Assembly: GCA_035048485.1 (NCBI GenBank)
Contig: CM068586.1
Span: 28,042,349-28,106,348, forward strand
Direction: 5' to 3'
Length of the DNA stretch: 64,000 bases
DNA from: Pteria penguin
Taxonomy: Eukaryota; Mollusca; Bivalvia; Pterioida; Pteriidae
Under the pieces are notes generated by a model, which was given only the letters and a program-made list of their open reading frames with translations, had not been told where the DNA came from and ran no database searches. Both the position numbers and the translations under genes were made by a program. Positions 1 to 12,100 of this stretch are shown here, in pieces. Numbering within the stretch: the first letter of the stretch is position 1; every line of letters begins with the position of its first letter.

Positions 1-200
1 TTACATGATCAAGAAAATGTATACATCAAGTGCATGTATAGTGAAACATGATCAGCATGGTCAAGAAAGTGTAGATCAATATTGTGTTTAGTATAAGTAC
101 TATAACATGGTTAACTTTGTCAAGAAAGTGCATATATCAAGCATGTTTGTCATGCTGTAATATCTATATGGTTTAGCTGTTTTTATGGCCTTTTTATGCC

Positions 201-471
201 TTGATTGATTGATTATTGTTTTACGTCATACGACGAATATTTCACGTATATGGTGACGGCATCTGCCTGATGCGGAGCATACAAATTTTGACCTTTGCAA
301 CGGACCCACCCGAAGCAGTGAGGGATCTTTAACGTGCCATGCATACCACGACACAGGGCCTCGGTTTTTACTGTCTCATCCGAAAGACATGACACCGGCA
401 TGACCAGAGCGGGACTCAAACCCCGGCCTTCCGATCAGGAGTCCGACGCGATACCACTAGGCCACGCCGGC
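201..471 (-). repeat. tRNA-derived SINE, full-length copy
   Basis: Read on the minus strand it opens with a tRNA-like head carrying an A-box-like TGGCCTAGTGGT (453-464) and a B box GGTTTGAGTCCC (411-422), the internal RNA polymerase III promoter layout. A body follows with TTAAAGATCCCTCACTG and ACCATATACGTGAAATA, then a short TCAA-type tail near 201-213. The same body occurs at 31076-31268 and, interrupted, at 6903-7190, so this is a family. Whether it is transcribed is unknown. Confidence 0.85.
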
Positions 472-590
472 ATTTTTATGTCTTAAACCGATGTAGTATT
501 ATGAAATATTGTCAAGACTTGCATACCCAGCATGTGAGTAAAACAATATTCTGTTTGAATATGATATTTTTACATTGAGTGATTTTGTAG

Positions 591-3500
591 GTCATCAAGA
601 CATACAGAGTAGAAAGGATGAGAGTAGTCAAGACTATTGCTAAAAGGAAGGTAAGTATAATTTTTTCAAACATTCTGCACCATTTTTCATAATTATACCA
701 TTACAAAAGCACTCAATTTCCAGAAATGTTCAGCCACTGTTCCTTTATCTAGTGGTTTACAATTCTTTTTACATACAATCCAAAGCTGTCATTACAAGCA
801 TTATTCATAAATTTAAAAAGTACAGAAATATGATAATAAACAGTTTACAAAAGCATCAAATAAGACCAGGTGGCCAAAAATTGATGGAAATAAAGTATTT
901 GTTATTATATAATTTTTACATTCAGGAATTTGAGATATATATTTAATTTTTTTTTGAAGTTTTCCACAAAACAGCATTTTAAGAAAAATCTGTAGGAATA
1001 CTTTTTATGAATGTTTCCAACATCATTTCAGAAAGTTTGAGAACCCTAGTTATCTGTGTTTATATTGGCCTACTGCAGAATCAAGCTGACTTGTGTAAAA
1101 GTTGTGTAGTGATTATTAATTCAGTTTGAATTTTTTGTAATTGTTTAATCACTTGAGATATGCTCAGGTAAGTAGCTACCACCTTTATTATCTCACTGTG
1201 ATATGTAGAAAGACTTAAGACAGACTAAACATCTTCTTGGATTTCTCCATCAAGCAGTGGTTACCAAAATGTGCATACTTGTTGCAGTGATAAAGATTAT
1301 GGCTTATGCTTATGCAAATCGAGTTCATTCCCTGGCTTGCACCACATTGATAGAGGTTTGTAATATTAATGAAATGATATGACATTGTTGAAAGTGGTGG
1401 AAATCTTGTCAACTAAGGTGGAATACCTAAAAAAGAGAGAGAATTTTCTGCATTGTAAAACATATCTTTCAGACATGGCGCAAGTTTGGTGCAGCAGAAA
1501 GGGATCCTCCTGGTCCCAATCCAGCAAACACTATCGTTCAAGTGGAGGAGATTAACATGCAGTTTGTCCACAATCAAGAGGTAACTATATCAGGTCTGCT
1601 AAGTCAGATTTTGTTGTCGGTGAATATTTGTAATTGTGGCAGGTTTAAACCTTTTTCATTTAAGTGTGCAAGTTTTAATTGTTTGATTTTGCTATGGAGA
1701 GGCCGATTGGTGCACTAGTTATGAAATTGGAATTCTAATCTGATGATCAGAATAAAATCTCAAACATTGCATAGATTGTAAATGAGGCCATGTACCAGGT
1801 AACTACCCTGAAGGTGAAATGATAACCAACGAAATATAACCATCATGTAGTGACTCAACCTATAAACAATATACAAATGATGTTTAAAACAATTTACAAG
1901 GCATGAGACAGCATATGTTTACAAAAAGCTTGTATGAACAGCACCTTCAAATATCATTTCACAAAGTGTACTTCTGATTTCTCCTACAATTAACAATATA
2001 AGAAATTGCACATAAACCTTTACAGTGCTTTAATAGAGAGCATTGGCAAACTACTGTTTAAATTCTGAACCAGAACCTTGCCCATAAAACAGTACAGACA
2101 ATAACTGAAGAAAGCTCCTACAATTTGAAACAGTCATAACAAAAATCCAGATAAATACTTATAATACTTAAAACAGAGAAGATTAAGTGATGTATTTTTA
2201 ATCATCAGCTAAGTTACAGGTAAAATATAGAAACTGTTTCATTTGATTTCATTTATCTGACGTTTTCCATATATAATAAATATGGTAATATTTTCAGGAA
2301 CAAGTTGAACAGGAGGAAGATCCATTGGCAAAGATTAAGAGCCAAAAACTGGTGTCTTGTCGTATCTGTAAGGGTGACCATTGGACCACAAAATGTCCCT
2401 ACAAGGATACTCTAGGTCCTCTGCAGGAAAATCTCCAAGATAATAAGGTCCCGAGTGCTGATGATTCTTCAGCACCAGGTCCTGCACAGCCAGCCCAGCC
2501 AGGTCCCGCAAAAGCCGGTGGAGGAAAATATGTACCTCCCAGTCTACGAGATGGTGCTTCCAAGGGCCGCGGGGAAACTATGACCTCTAAAAGAGGTTAG
2601 TCTGAATCACAATCTGATTAGATTCTTGTGATAATCCATATAAGATACCTGTCAATTATAATAAAAAATATTGGTGCTATGTTATCCTAAATAGCAATTA
2701 TGATAGCCATCTTGATTATTTATTCGTAACCTCATTTCCTTCTTATGCTGATAAAAATATGTCTGAATGATCCGTAACGTTTCTTAACATATGAAAATTA
2801 GAAAAACTTATTAGGTATAAAGTGAATGATTAAAGAATTTTTAAAGATGCTAGAATTAAGTAAAATGAAATTAATGTAAAAGATCTATTGGGATGAAAGT
2901 ATAAATACATGTAGTAATGCAGGAAGATTGTTGCATACATGTAGAGCTGGAGTAATTCTAAAATAAGCCATTCTGTCCTACCATTTTTTGGAAATAGCAC
3001 ATTTTAAGCCAGCATGTTTGGAAACTAGTCTTCAATACATTTGAGTTATTTTGTTTGCAGATAACAATAAACATCTTCATAATTTTCAAATTGTGGTATA
3101 TTCAGGCATTATTATAATTATGTTATTGTACAAAATCAAAAATAATTCAGTGGAAATTATTTGGTCACAATTCATGTCAGAATGGTAATGCTCTGTATGG
3201 TGTCATCCCTAGTTGTCTATGATAAATGCACCTTCCCTAAAAAGAACTCATTTTGCATTAGAAATACCTGTATTGTATATTAGATTGAAAAGCCGAATGG
3301 AAGCACTTGATTACTTATAAAACTTGTGAACTGTTTTCATCTGGTTTTTACAGATGAGTCTGCCACAATCAGAGTCACTAATCTTTCTGAAGATACTCGT
3401 GAGTCGGATCTTCAGGAGCTCTTTAGACCATTTGGGCCGATCCAAAGAATTTATTTGGCAAAAGATAAAAATACTGGTCAATCAAAGGTAAGCATTTGGT

Positions 3501-6500
3501 CTCTGGATCAGAAGGTAAAAAAATCTACATGTACTTTGGATATATCTTGACTGCATTTATGTTAATTTTATTTATACTTAATCCATCCTTGCTGTCACTG
3601 TTTTTATGCTTTCCCACCTAAAGTGCAGATAATTACTAGTGCTTTAGAATAATGTTTTTGTCTGTCTGGGGAGATACGAAAGTAAAGAATCATGCATTTT
3701 ACTCCTTTGGGAAAATTATTACTTCAAATGTATCACACATTTTGAAAGTGACAAAGAAAATCAAAGATTGAAGTATACTGACTAATAAGTGGAAACAATT
3801 GTCCCTTTCAAAATGTTATTAGCATTAACTACTGAGTCACAAATCACTCGAAACAGCACATTCAAAAGATTTTAACGATTAAAACAGAGGCTTGAATTTG
3901 TTAACTGACTTGTAAATGGAAACATAGGTTTATGTGAAATTGTTAAAATTGAACTCACATAACTAGGTTACTGCATATATTCACACTCTCACAGAGCAAT
4001 GATCGTCATATATTCACACTCTCACAGAGCAATGATCATCATATATTCGCATTCTCACAGAGCAGTGATCATCATATATTCACACTCTCACAGAGCAATG
4101 AACGTCATATATTCACACTCTCACAGAGCAGTGATCATCATATATTCACACTCTCACAGAGCAGTGATCATTATATATTCACACTCTCACAGAGCAGTGA
4201 TCGTCATATATTCACACTCTCACAGAGCAATGATCATCATATATTCACACTCTCATAGAGCAATGATCATCATATATTCACACTCACAGAGCAATGATCG
4301 TCATATATTCACACTCTCACAGAGCAATGATCATCATATATTCACACTCACAGAGCAATGATCATCATATATTCACACTCTCACAGAGCAATGATCATCA
4401 TATATTCACACTCTCAGAGCAATGATCGTCATATATTCACACTCACATAAAGCATGGTCATTACAATACTTATGATTCAGCAATGATCATCATATATTCA
4501 CACTCTCACAGAGCATTGATCATCATATATTCACACTCTCACAGAGCAGTGATCATCATATATTCACACTCACAGAGCAATGATCGTCATATATTCACAC
4601 TCTCATAGAGCAATGATCATCATATATTCACACTCACAGAGCAATGATCATCATATATTCACACTCTCACAGAGCAATGATCATCATATATTCACACTCT
4701 CAGAGCAATGATCGTCATATATTCACACTCACAGAGCAATGATCATCATATATTCACACTCGCAGAGCAATGATCATCATATATTCACACTCTCACAGAG
4801 CAATGATCATCATATATTCACACTCTCACAGAGCAATGATCGTCATATATTCACACTCACAGAGCAATGATCATCATATATTCACACTCTCATAGAGCAT
4901 TGATCATCATATATTCACACTCTCACAGAGCAATGATCGTCATATATTCACACTCACAGAGCAATGATCGTCATATATTCACACTCACAGAGCAATGATC
5001 ATCATATATTCACACTCTCACAGAGCAATGATCATCATATATTCACACTCTCAGAGCAATGATCATCATATATTCACACTCACAGAGCAATGATCATCAT
5101 ATATTCACACTCTCACAGAGCGATGATCATCATATATTCACACTCACAGAGCAATGATCATCATATATTCACACTCTCATAGAGCAATGATCATCATATA
5201 TTCACACTCACAGAGCAATGATCATATATTCACACTCTCATAGAGCAATGATCATCATATATTCACACTATCACACAGCAATGATCATCATGTATTCACA
5301 CTCTCACAGAGCAATGATCATCATATTTTCACACTCTCACAGAGCAATGATCATCATATATTCACACTCTCACAGAGCAATGATCGTCATATTCACACTC
5401 ACAGAGCAATGATCGTCATATATTCACACTCACAGAGCAATGATCATCATATATTCACACTCTCACAGAGCAATGATCGTCATATATTCACACTCACAGA
5501 GCAATGATCGTCATATATTCACACTCACAGAGCAATGATCATCATATATTCACACTCTCATAGAGCAATGATCATCATATATTCACACTATCACACAGCA
5601 ATGATCGTCATATATTCACACTCACAGAGCAATGATCGTCATATATTCACACTCACAGAGCAATGATCATCATATTTTCACACTCTCACAGAGCAATGAT
5701 CGTCATATATTTACACTATCACAGAGCAATGATCATCATATATTTACACTATCACAGAGCAGTGATCTTCATATATTCACACTCTTACAGAGCAATTATC
5801 ATCATGCAGCTCATATCTGGGTTCCATTTTAATATACTGTGTGTACGCTACCCGATCGCCAATTCGCCAAATGCGAATTCAAAATTGAAATGGCGAAACG
5901 TTTTTAATACATGAGTAACAAGTTGGCGAATACATTTCGCAAGTTTATAAAGTCCGGGTTTTTTTCAGTTTATTATGTTAATATCGTTAGCATAAAGCAT
6001 GGTCATTACAATACTTTAATTTCGTTACTATTGGTATCAACTTTATCAAACTTCAAAGTGATCGCGATGTAAACCATCTCTAAACATTCTGAACAGTGAA
6101 CTTGGCTAAACAAGTTCCTTAACATCATTTCAAGGGTTTATACAATCGCCGAGTGGCACCCCATCATTAGAATCTGTGACTACAGATACAGGGTTCAGGT
6201 ATCGATGTTTGTTGACACGCATCGTACTACCTAATTATGAGGTAATAAGACGCGTGTCAACAAACATTGATAATTGAACCCCATGACAACAGATAAGCAA
6301 GATGAACTACCGATTAAGAAAAAAAAATTCTAACAAACGTAACGATTCAACTTGCTTCACAGAGTTTGAATGGTTAATAGAAAAAAAAAATGATGAATTT
6401 TATTGTCAATTGTGTTATCACTTATTTTGTCAATATTAAATTCAGTTATAAATTCAGTATCAAATTTTCTAAAATTCTAATTATAAGTTGTTTTGTCTTT

Positions 6501-8396
6501 GTATACATCATTACATGGCTAATAACTTACACATTTGGCTAATTATTTTGTGCTTACATTAGCCAAATGACTATTAAACAATTTATGCTACCGCTAGCAC
6601 AGACTTACATGTATCAGGTAAAAGTTCCATTTTGAAAATAAGTTTGTTTGAAATTATATTTGGGTGTAAATTGTCAAAATCTGATACCAACAAGACCGAT
6701 GTCAGTGAGAATGAGAAAATTTCTTGGCAATAATAAATATCAGCTGCAGTGTATGAATTGTACGTCATTAAAATGATACATGTAGACATATATGAGTATT
6801 TCACTATTTGTTTGTTTTGTAATTATTTTATGTTGCTTCAAGATTATTGCACTTACATGGAATTGGCTCTTGATTGATATATTTTTTCATACTATTGTCC
6901 TGTACTATAGACCCACCAACATAAGGAGGGATCTTTTACGTGCCAGCGCGTTTGGTATTTTCATTACAGAGTTATTTTCCATTTGACAGGTATCTTGCAT
7001 CAAACCATTGCGACGTCATATAATTTCTATATCAGTTCGTGTGATTTTACGCCAGTTTCCATAGAACTGATTAACATCACAATGGTTTAACATCAGATTC
7101 CTGCTCATATGGGAAATAAATCTATATAACGAAAAGACCCAATACCTTGATTTGGGCCTTAGTTTATATTTTCTCATCTAAAGAACAGATAGGGAGGCAA
7201 AAGATCATAAATCACCATGAAAAATGAAAAATCCAAACCCACAGTCATTGTGGAACCCATACTCTAAGATTTGAAATTAAGTGTGATACCACAGGACTAT
7301 CTTGCTAATGCGACCCACCCAGACAGTACAACCTGCTTGTTCATTAAATATTTTCAAACTTCAGGAATAAAACATTTGATTTTTTTTTTTTTTTACTTGT
7401 TTGGGGGAATAGATTTTGTGGCAAGTGAGTAAATGTTAACTTGTTACCTGTGGTTGTGTTGAAAATACCGTAAGAAATATACAGAGCACTAATATAACTA
7501 GTTTTGTTACCATGAAATCAGGTGATGAGTCAGTCATGAAACCTTAGCATTGCTTTTCTTCATTTTGTTATCTCGGCTATACCCTTTTTATGTTCATTCT
7601 CCTCCCTACCCTTTTTCCTCCCACACTTACCTGCTACTTCAATGCACAATGATGCAGCTGCCAAAATCTGTCACAGTATGCATGTATTCATCTACAATGT
7701 ATTCTTGATGTTGGAATCATTGTCTGGTCTACATGAGTAACATTGTAACAATCACATATAACATTGACATTAGAGCAGTAACCACAATCGTTATCATGCA
7801 AGCAAGTTATATGGTAGATATTAATTAAAAATATTCATTACAATCCATCACATGATACATAGTATATGGCTTGGATGAATCTGTGATGCATATTTCCTAT
7901 TCTTTCTGCTCTATTTTGGTAGGTATCTACTAGTGAATTCTGAATGGTCCAAACTATGCTAATACAGTGATAAAACAAGGGAAAATTTACATGTACATAA
8001 AGTGGGAGTTCTATTGATAATTATTAAATTGTTAATGTTCTTATTTGTGATAGGGATTTGCTTTCATTAATTTCCATCGTCGGGAAGATGCTGCCAGGGC
8101 CATAGCAGGAGTTTCTGGATTTGGATATGATCATCTCATCCTCAATGTGGAATGGGCTAAGTGAGTACATGTGTTTTCACGAGTTCAGGAAATTCTGTGT
8201 CAGTGATTTGTATTACAAAATATTTCAAATATAATAGTACATGTATATGTGTTTCATAAAGATGAATATAAAGAAATATAAGTAACTGAATTTTATATGA
8301 CTTTCTTTTATTTTTACATTTTACTTTCTGCTTATTGTAGAGAATAAGAGGTAAAAATGATACTCTTACATTTTCAGACCATCTGGGAACAATTGA
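591..8396 (+). CDS. EIF3G: Eukaryotic translation initiation factor 3 subunit G (3' six exons)
   Basis: Cytoplasmic eIF3 subunit that helps load mRNA and scan on the 40S ribosome. Exons by phase and GT/AG sites: 591-650, 1473-1580, 2298-2595, 3354-3487, 8054-8160 and 8378-8396 (stop TGA 8394-8396), giving 241 codons; the N-terminal exon(s) lie left of the window. Visible in order: the basic stretch before [16 protein letters not shown], a CCHC-type finger [15 protein letters not shown], the [12 protein letters not shown] linker, then one RRM with RNP2 (IRVTNLS) and RNP1 (GFAFINF), ending WAKPSGNN. The last long intron falls exactly before RNP1. Length and motif order match animal eIF3g throughout, with no frameshift. 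That intron (3488-8053) is the most repeat-laden part of the gene. Identification is near certain; the exact first codon is outside view. Confidence 0.97.
3973..5806. repeat. Minisatellite, 31-33 bp unit, about 57 copies, in EIF3G intron
   Basis: Tandem array of a unit close to ATGATCATCATATATTCACA followed by CTCTCACAGAGCA (33 bp). A common variant lacks one CT dinucleotide (31 bp), and single-base variants (ATCGTC, AGTGATC, CATAGAG) are scattered through. The full unit is 11 codons, so long open frames such as 3999-4361 appear by chance of periodicity; they should not be read as genes. A 26-bp non-repeat patch sits at 4446-4471. The sequence becomes unique after about 5806. Confidence 0.97.
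6191..6281. repeat. Foldback (inverted-repeat) element
   Basis: Arms at 6191-6220 and 6252-6281 are inverted copies (core TGTTTGTTGACACGC against GCGTGTCAACAAACA), separated by about 31 bp; similarity continues weakly outward (GGGTTCA / TGAACCC). It looks like a small MITE or its relic. No clear target duplication was seen. Confidence 0.6.
6903..7190 (-). repeat. SINE body fragment interrupted by a MITE
   Basis: 6903-6945 (GACCCACC...AGGGATCTTTTACGTGCCA) and about 7150-7190 (GGGCCTTAGTTTATATTTTC) match consecutive parts of the body of the SINE at 201-471, in the same orientation. Between them lies the inverted-repeat element at about 6951-7147, so the MITE landed inside an older SINE. Confidence 0.65.
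6951..7147. mobile_element. MITE with long imperfect inverted ends (copy 1)
   Basis: The left end (GGTATTTTCATTACAGAGTT...) and the reverse complement of the right end (GGTATTGGGTCTTTTCGTTA...) align, and the similarity extends inward through CATCAAACCATTGCGA / TCACAATGGTTTAACATC. A second copy lies at 11841-12037. No coding capacity; a non-autonomous DNA transposon of unknown superfamily is the best reading. Edges are uncertain by several bases. Confidence 0.65.
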
Positions 8397-8450
8397 AGTG
8401 TGATACGCAAGCTTCAGACCCTATTTATCACTGTAAATTTGAAACATTTC

Positions 8451-8456
8451 AATAAA
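8451..8456 (+). promoter_or_regulatory. Polyadenylation signal of EIF3G
   Basis: AATAAA 55 bp after the stop codon, the only canonical signal in the short 3' UTR; a poly(A) site would be expected within about 30 bp, near 8470-8490. Confidence 0.75.
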
Positions 8457-8580
8457 CTATTAGAAAAGGTCTGTTGTTATTTATTCCTTAAGATGAATTA
8501 TTGTGCTAATGTTGAACATGATTAGTCTGTCAGAACAAAATGAATTGTGCTTAAACTGAAATAAGACAGGAACTTTGAAT

Positions 8581-8783
8581 GCCCGCTGTCCACAGTGGGC
8601 AGTCCACCTGAAATTTCAGTGGGTATCGGGAGTGGACATTTACCTGAGCTATCAAGCTTTCCACTTACCTGTATGTTAATTCAAACTGGCTCTTACCAGA
8701 ATGTCCACTGTGTCCAGTGGACATTTTTAATGCCCACTCTAAAAATGCCCACTGTGACCAGTGGGCAAATTAAGTTCCACCCG
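8581..8783. repeat. Cluster of CCACTG/CAGTGG hairpins
   Basis: Three short inverted repeats share the same arms: GCCCGCTGTCCACAGTGGGC near 8582, GTCCACTGTGTCCAGTGGAC near 8702, and TGCCCACTGTGACCAGTGGG near 8745. They lie just past the EIF3G poly(A) signal. Function unknown; could be a decayed foldback element. Confidence 0.6.
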
Positions 8784-8810
8784 GACTGTACTGTACATGT
8801 TCTTTAAAAA

Positions 8811-9180
8811 TATTTCACCAGTGTGATGAAGGTCAGTCATTAGTGACGAAACATCAAGTGCTAGTGATAACAGTCTTCCAGATGAGCCACCATATAAGAT
8901 ATGTAATACAGCATTGGGTGATAAATGTTCCAAATGAACCACTATAGATATGGATTATGACAATGAATAACAGAGGTATTCTAAATGAGTTGCGACAGAT
9001 AAAAAGCTCAACAGGAGTGCAGCGTGGGGTGATAGGGGTGTTCCAAAGAGCCAACATACATAGATTAAAAGTGCATGTACATATGTTTAGCACTGAAGGA
9101 TATATGTTGCTCCAAATTAGTCACCTTGGATATGAAGAAAAGTGTTGGATGAAATGGTATTACATATTATTTGCCAGTGA
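8811..9180. repeat. Degenerate tandem repeat, unit about 55-65 bp
   Basis: Blocks of the form GTGATAA...TTCCAAATGA(A/G)CCAC...AT recur near 8862, 8918, 8965 and 9030 with many differences. Short open frames here are fragmentary and I recognise no protein. Confidence 0.35.
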
Positions 9181-12100
9181 TTTGTAACTACATGTAGGGT
9201 GATGATGCGGTTTCAGATGAGTTGTACCTAAGATCATGTGGTTCAAGGTTTGGTCATGGATAATTGGGTAAAATGTGATTTCTCTCCAAATCAAAAGGAA
9301 GAAGATATGGCCAGGACTAGATTCATGGACAGACAGACAGGTTAAATTTTACACAATTGTTTTTCATGGCCAAGGACTGTGTCATAACTTTGAACCAAAG
9401 TCAAGGTCATAGTGTACACATACGTAGAATTCTTGTTTGGGCTATAGCTGCTCCCTTGTAAGTTGGAAAGAGATTGTATAATTTGCACAATTTTTGTCCA
9501 TGATCAAAGGGTGTGTCATGGACTTGAAATAAGAGTAGCCATCCTTAAGAATACTCTAGTGAAAAATATGTCCATTTTTTAAAATTCTTTTTTATTTGAG
9601 GTACATATAAGACACAAGTAAATAGGTGACGTTTAAAAAAACATTACCTACCCATATTTGTTTCGTTTGAGCAAGTAATCAAAATTATGGAGTTTTAAAA
9701 TGCTTCATTCTGAATATTTTGGCAATTTTTTAGTCAAACATGTCGTCTATTAGATTGCATTACATGGGCAATTTTATTTACATCAGCAGATTATAAATAC
9801 TTCTTATTTGTAGTATAATACTTTGCTTCAATGTTCAGTATCAGTTTTAGAATCCCATATACATGCAAAGAGAGAAAAGGCTGTCTCGCATAACTAGTTG
9901 TTAAATTATCCCCAGTACAAATGCATCAAAATGTGATCTTTAGAGTGCTGATAATGTAAAATTATGTGCAAATCTCATTTTCCTGACCTTATTACATTCT
10001 ACAATACCATATGTACTAGATAAACAAAAGAGAGGTGTATATATCCAGGTCAGATTTCATGCAAAATACTATTTTTATTACCATACCCCCTTATTTTGTC
10101 TCCGAATCATTGTAAAAACAATGAGAGGGCAGATCTTTTAGAGATGAGTTATATGTGTGGTTCATAATTCGACACTGCAGTCTTTCTACAATATTGGATG
10201 TTTCTTTGAACACAATTTTTATAAAACCATACTGAAAAATAAGCAAAAGAAAGAGCACCAACTCTTATTTTGACACAAAATTGATGCAGATAACTTATAT
10301 GAAATTGTAAGTTAAAATAAATCTGAAATATGTACTATAGTTTTTTTTTAGTTCTTTTGTTACTACTATAAAATACATGCTATTTTTATGAAGACAAATC
10401 AACAAATTTTTATTTCCCTCATCCCCTCCTTCTGACAAAACATTTATGACGTCACCCAAGGATCGAGAACCCTTCATGTATAATTATTCATTATAAATGT
10501 GAATTTAATGGCTATGATTCCCTCCAAAAATTTAGCCCCCTTGAAAAAAAAATTAATTTTTTGTACAACATTTGATTTTGGTGTTCCAGTCAGTAGCTTT
10601 GGATATTACAATGTAGCGTTAAGTGACCATCATGTTCCAATCGCTTAATAGAGATAAACAATACAGGCATCTGTCAATAATGGTATTTCACACAAGCTGC
10701 TGCAAATTGAAAATGGCCTAGATGATAATGGTCATGTTCTACGTAAGTCAGGATATATTTGGAGTTGACAGCATAGTGATAATGATGCCATTATAGATAA
10801 GCTCTGTATTGCATTATGTGATAACAGTGCTTCAAACATAACTATCAATAATGTAGATTAATGATAATAATGTTACATAAACAAAGTCCCATACAAGTAC
10901 ATGTACTTGTAATATAGTGGACCTACTTCAAAACAGTATCCACGAAAGAGACACATAAAAATGTCAATAGTGGATTTGATCCAAAACAGTACTCGCAACT
11001 AAGCCATTCTTTGTATGAATCATCAACAACGTTTTAAGAAATACACATTTATATATGAGCATTTCAAACCTGACTTTATTACGAGATAATTTATTTCAAA
11101 ACAATGTTAACAATAGATAACAATATATATGAATGGCAGGGTTATGGTCAAGCCTACTACCTCTAAATCATACAATATATTTTAAAGGCTTTTTATCATC
11201 AAGCCTGAAGTCTATAAAATGATTAAACATGATAACAAAATATTCTACAAGGAAATATAAAATACAATAAATTCACAAAAATACATTGGACTAAAGAAGG
11301 CACCAATAACTGCTAGAAGACAAATTCCATGCATATATTATCTCACAATGATCTGACAGGACTACTTGCATCAACATGTTTGTTAACTGAATTCTTTATT
11401 CTTTACTGAATGTTACATAACAATCAAATTGTTTACATTCTTCCTATATAGTACCTAAATGTGCATTTCTTTCAACAATAAAACTAGATGAAATATCAAA
11501 ATTCAATTATTATATAATTAGAGTAACAGAGTGGAAATTAGATTTGCAAAAATTAGATATCTACTTCATGTTTTGCATATTTATACAAAAGATATCTGAT
11601 CTTTACTGTTTTGAAAATGTGTGTATAAAATTGATATATGTCATTAAAAGTTTTAAATTTTCAATTCAAATTCTTGTATTTTATTTTTTTATAAAACTTG
11701 GCAGATGTAAAGTACAGATGTCTTGAGCAAGTGTAAAGCACAGATGTCTTTCACACTTGTTACTGGTTAATTTTAGCTAGATTTATCCACAGCAAACTTA
11801 AGATACACTGCACAGAATAAAAAACAAAATATATTATTTAGTCTTTTTGTCATACAGAGTATGTCTCCCTTGTGAGCATGGTTCTGACATCAAACCTTTG
11901 TTACATTAACCAGTACTATGGAAACTGGCAGAAAAATACGGAAAATTAAATAGAAATTGTATAACATCACAATGGTTTGACATCAGATATCTGCTTATAT
12001 GGATAATAACTCTGTATAATGAAAAGATTCAGTAGTGTCCTAAAAAGATGCCCGGTTGAAGTTATAGTTATATTTTTCCACAGATAAAGATGTTAATAAT

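Noticed and set aside
3973..5806. CRISPR-like array
   Set aside because: Repeats are contiguous without unique spacers, and the host is an animal.
3999..5914. Several open frames with Ile-Tyr-Ser-His repeats
   Set aside because: They are translations of the 31/33-bp minisatellite; the phase changes at each 31-bp unit and there is no start context or conservation.
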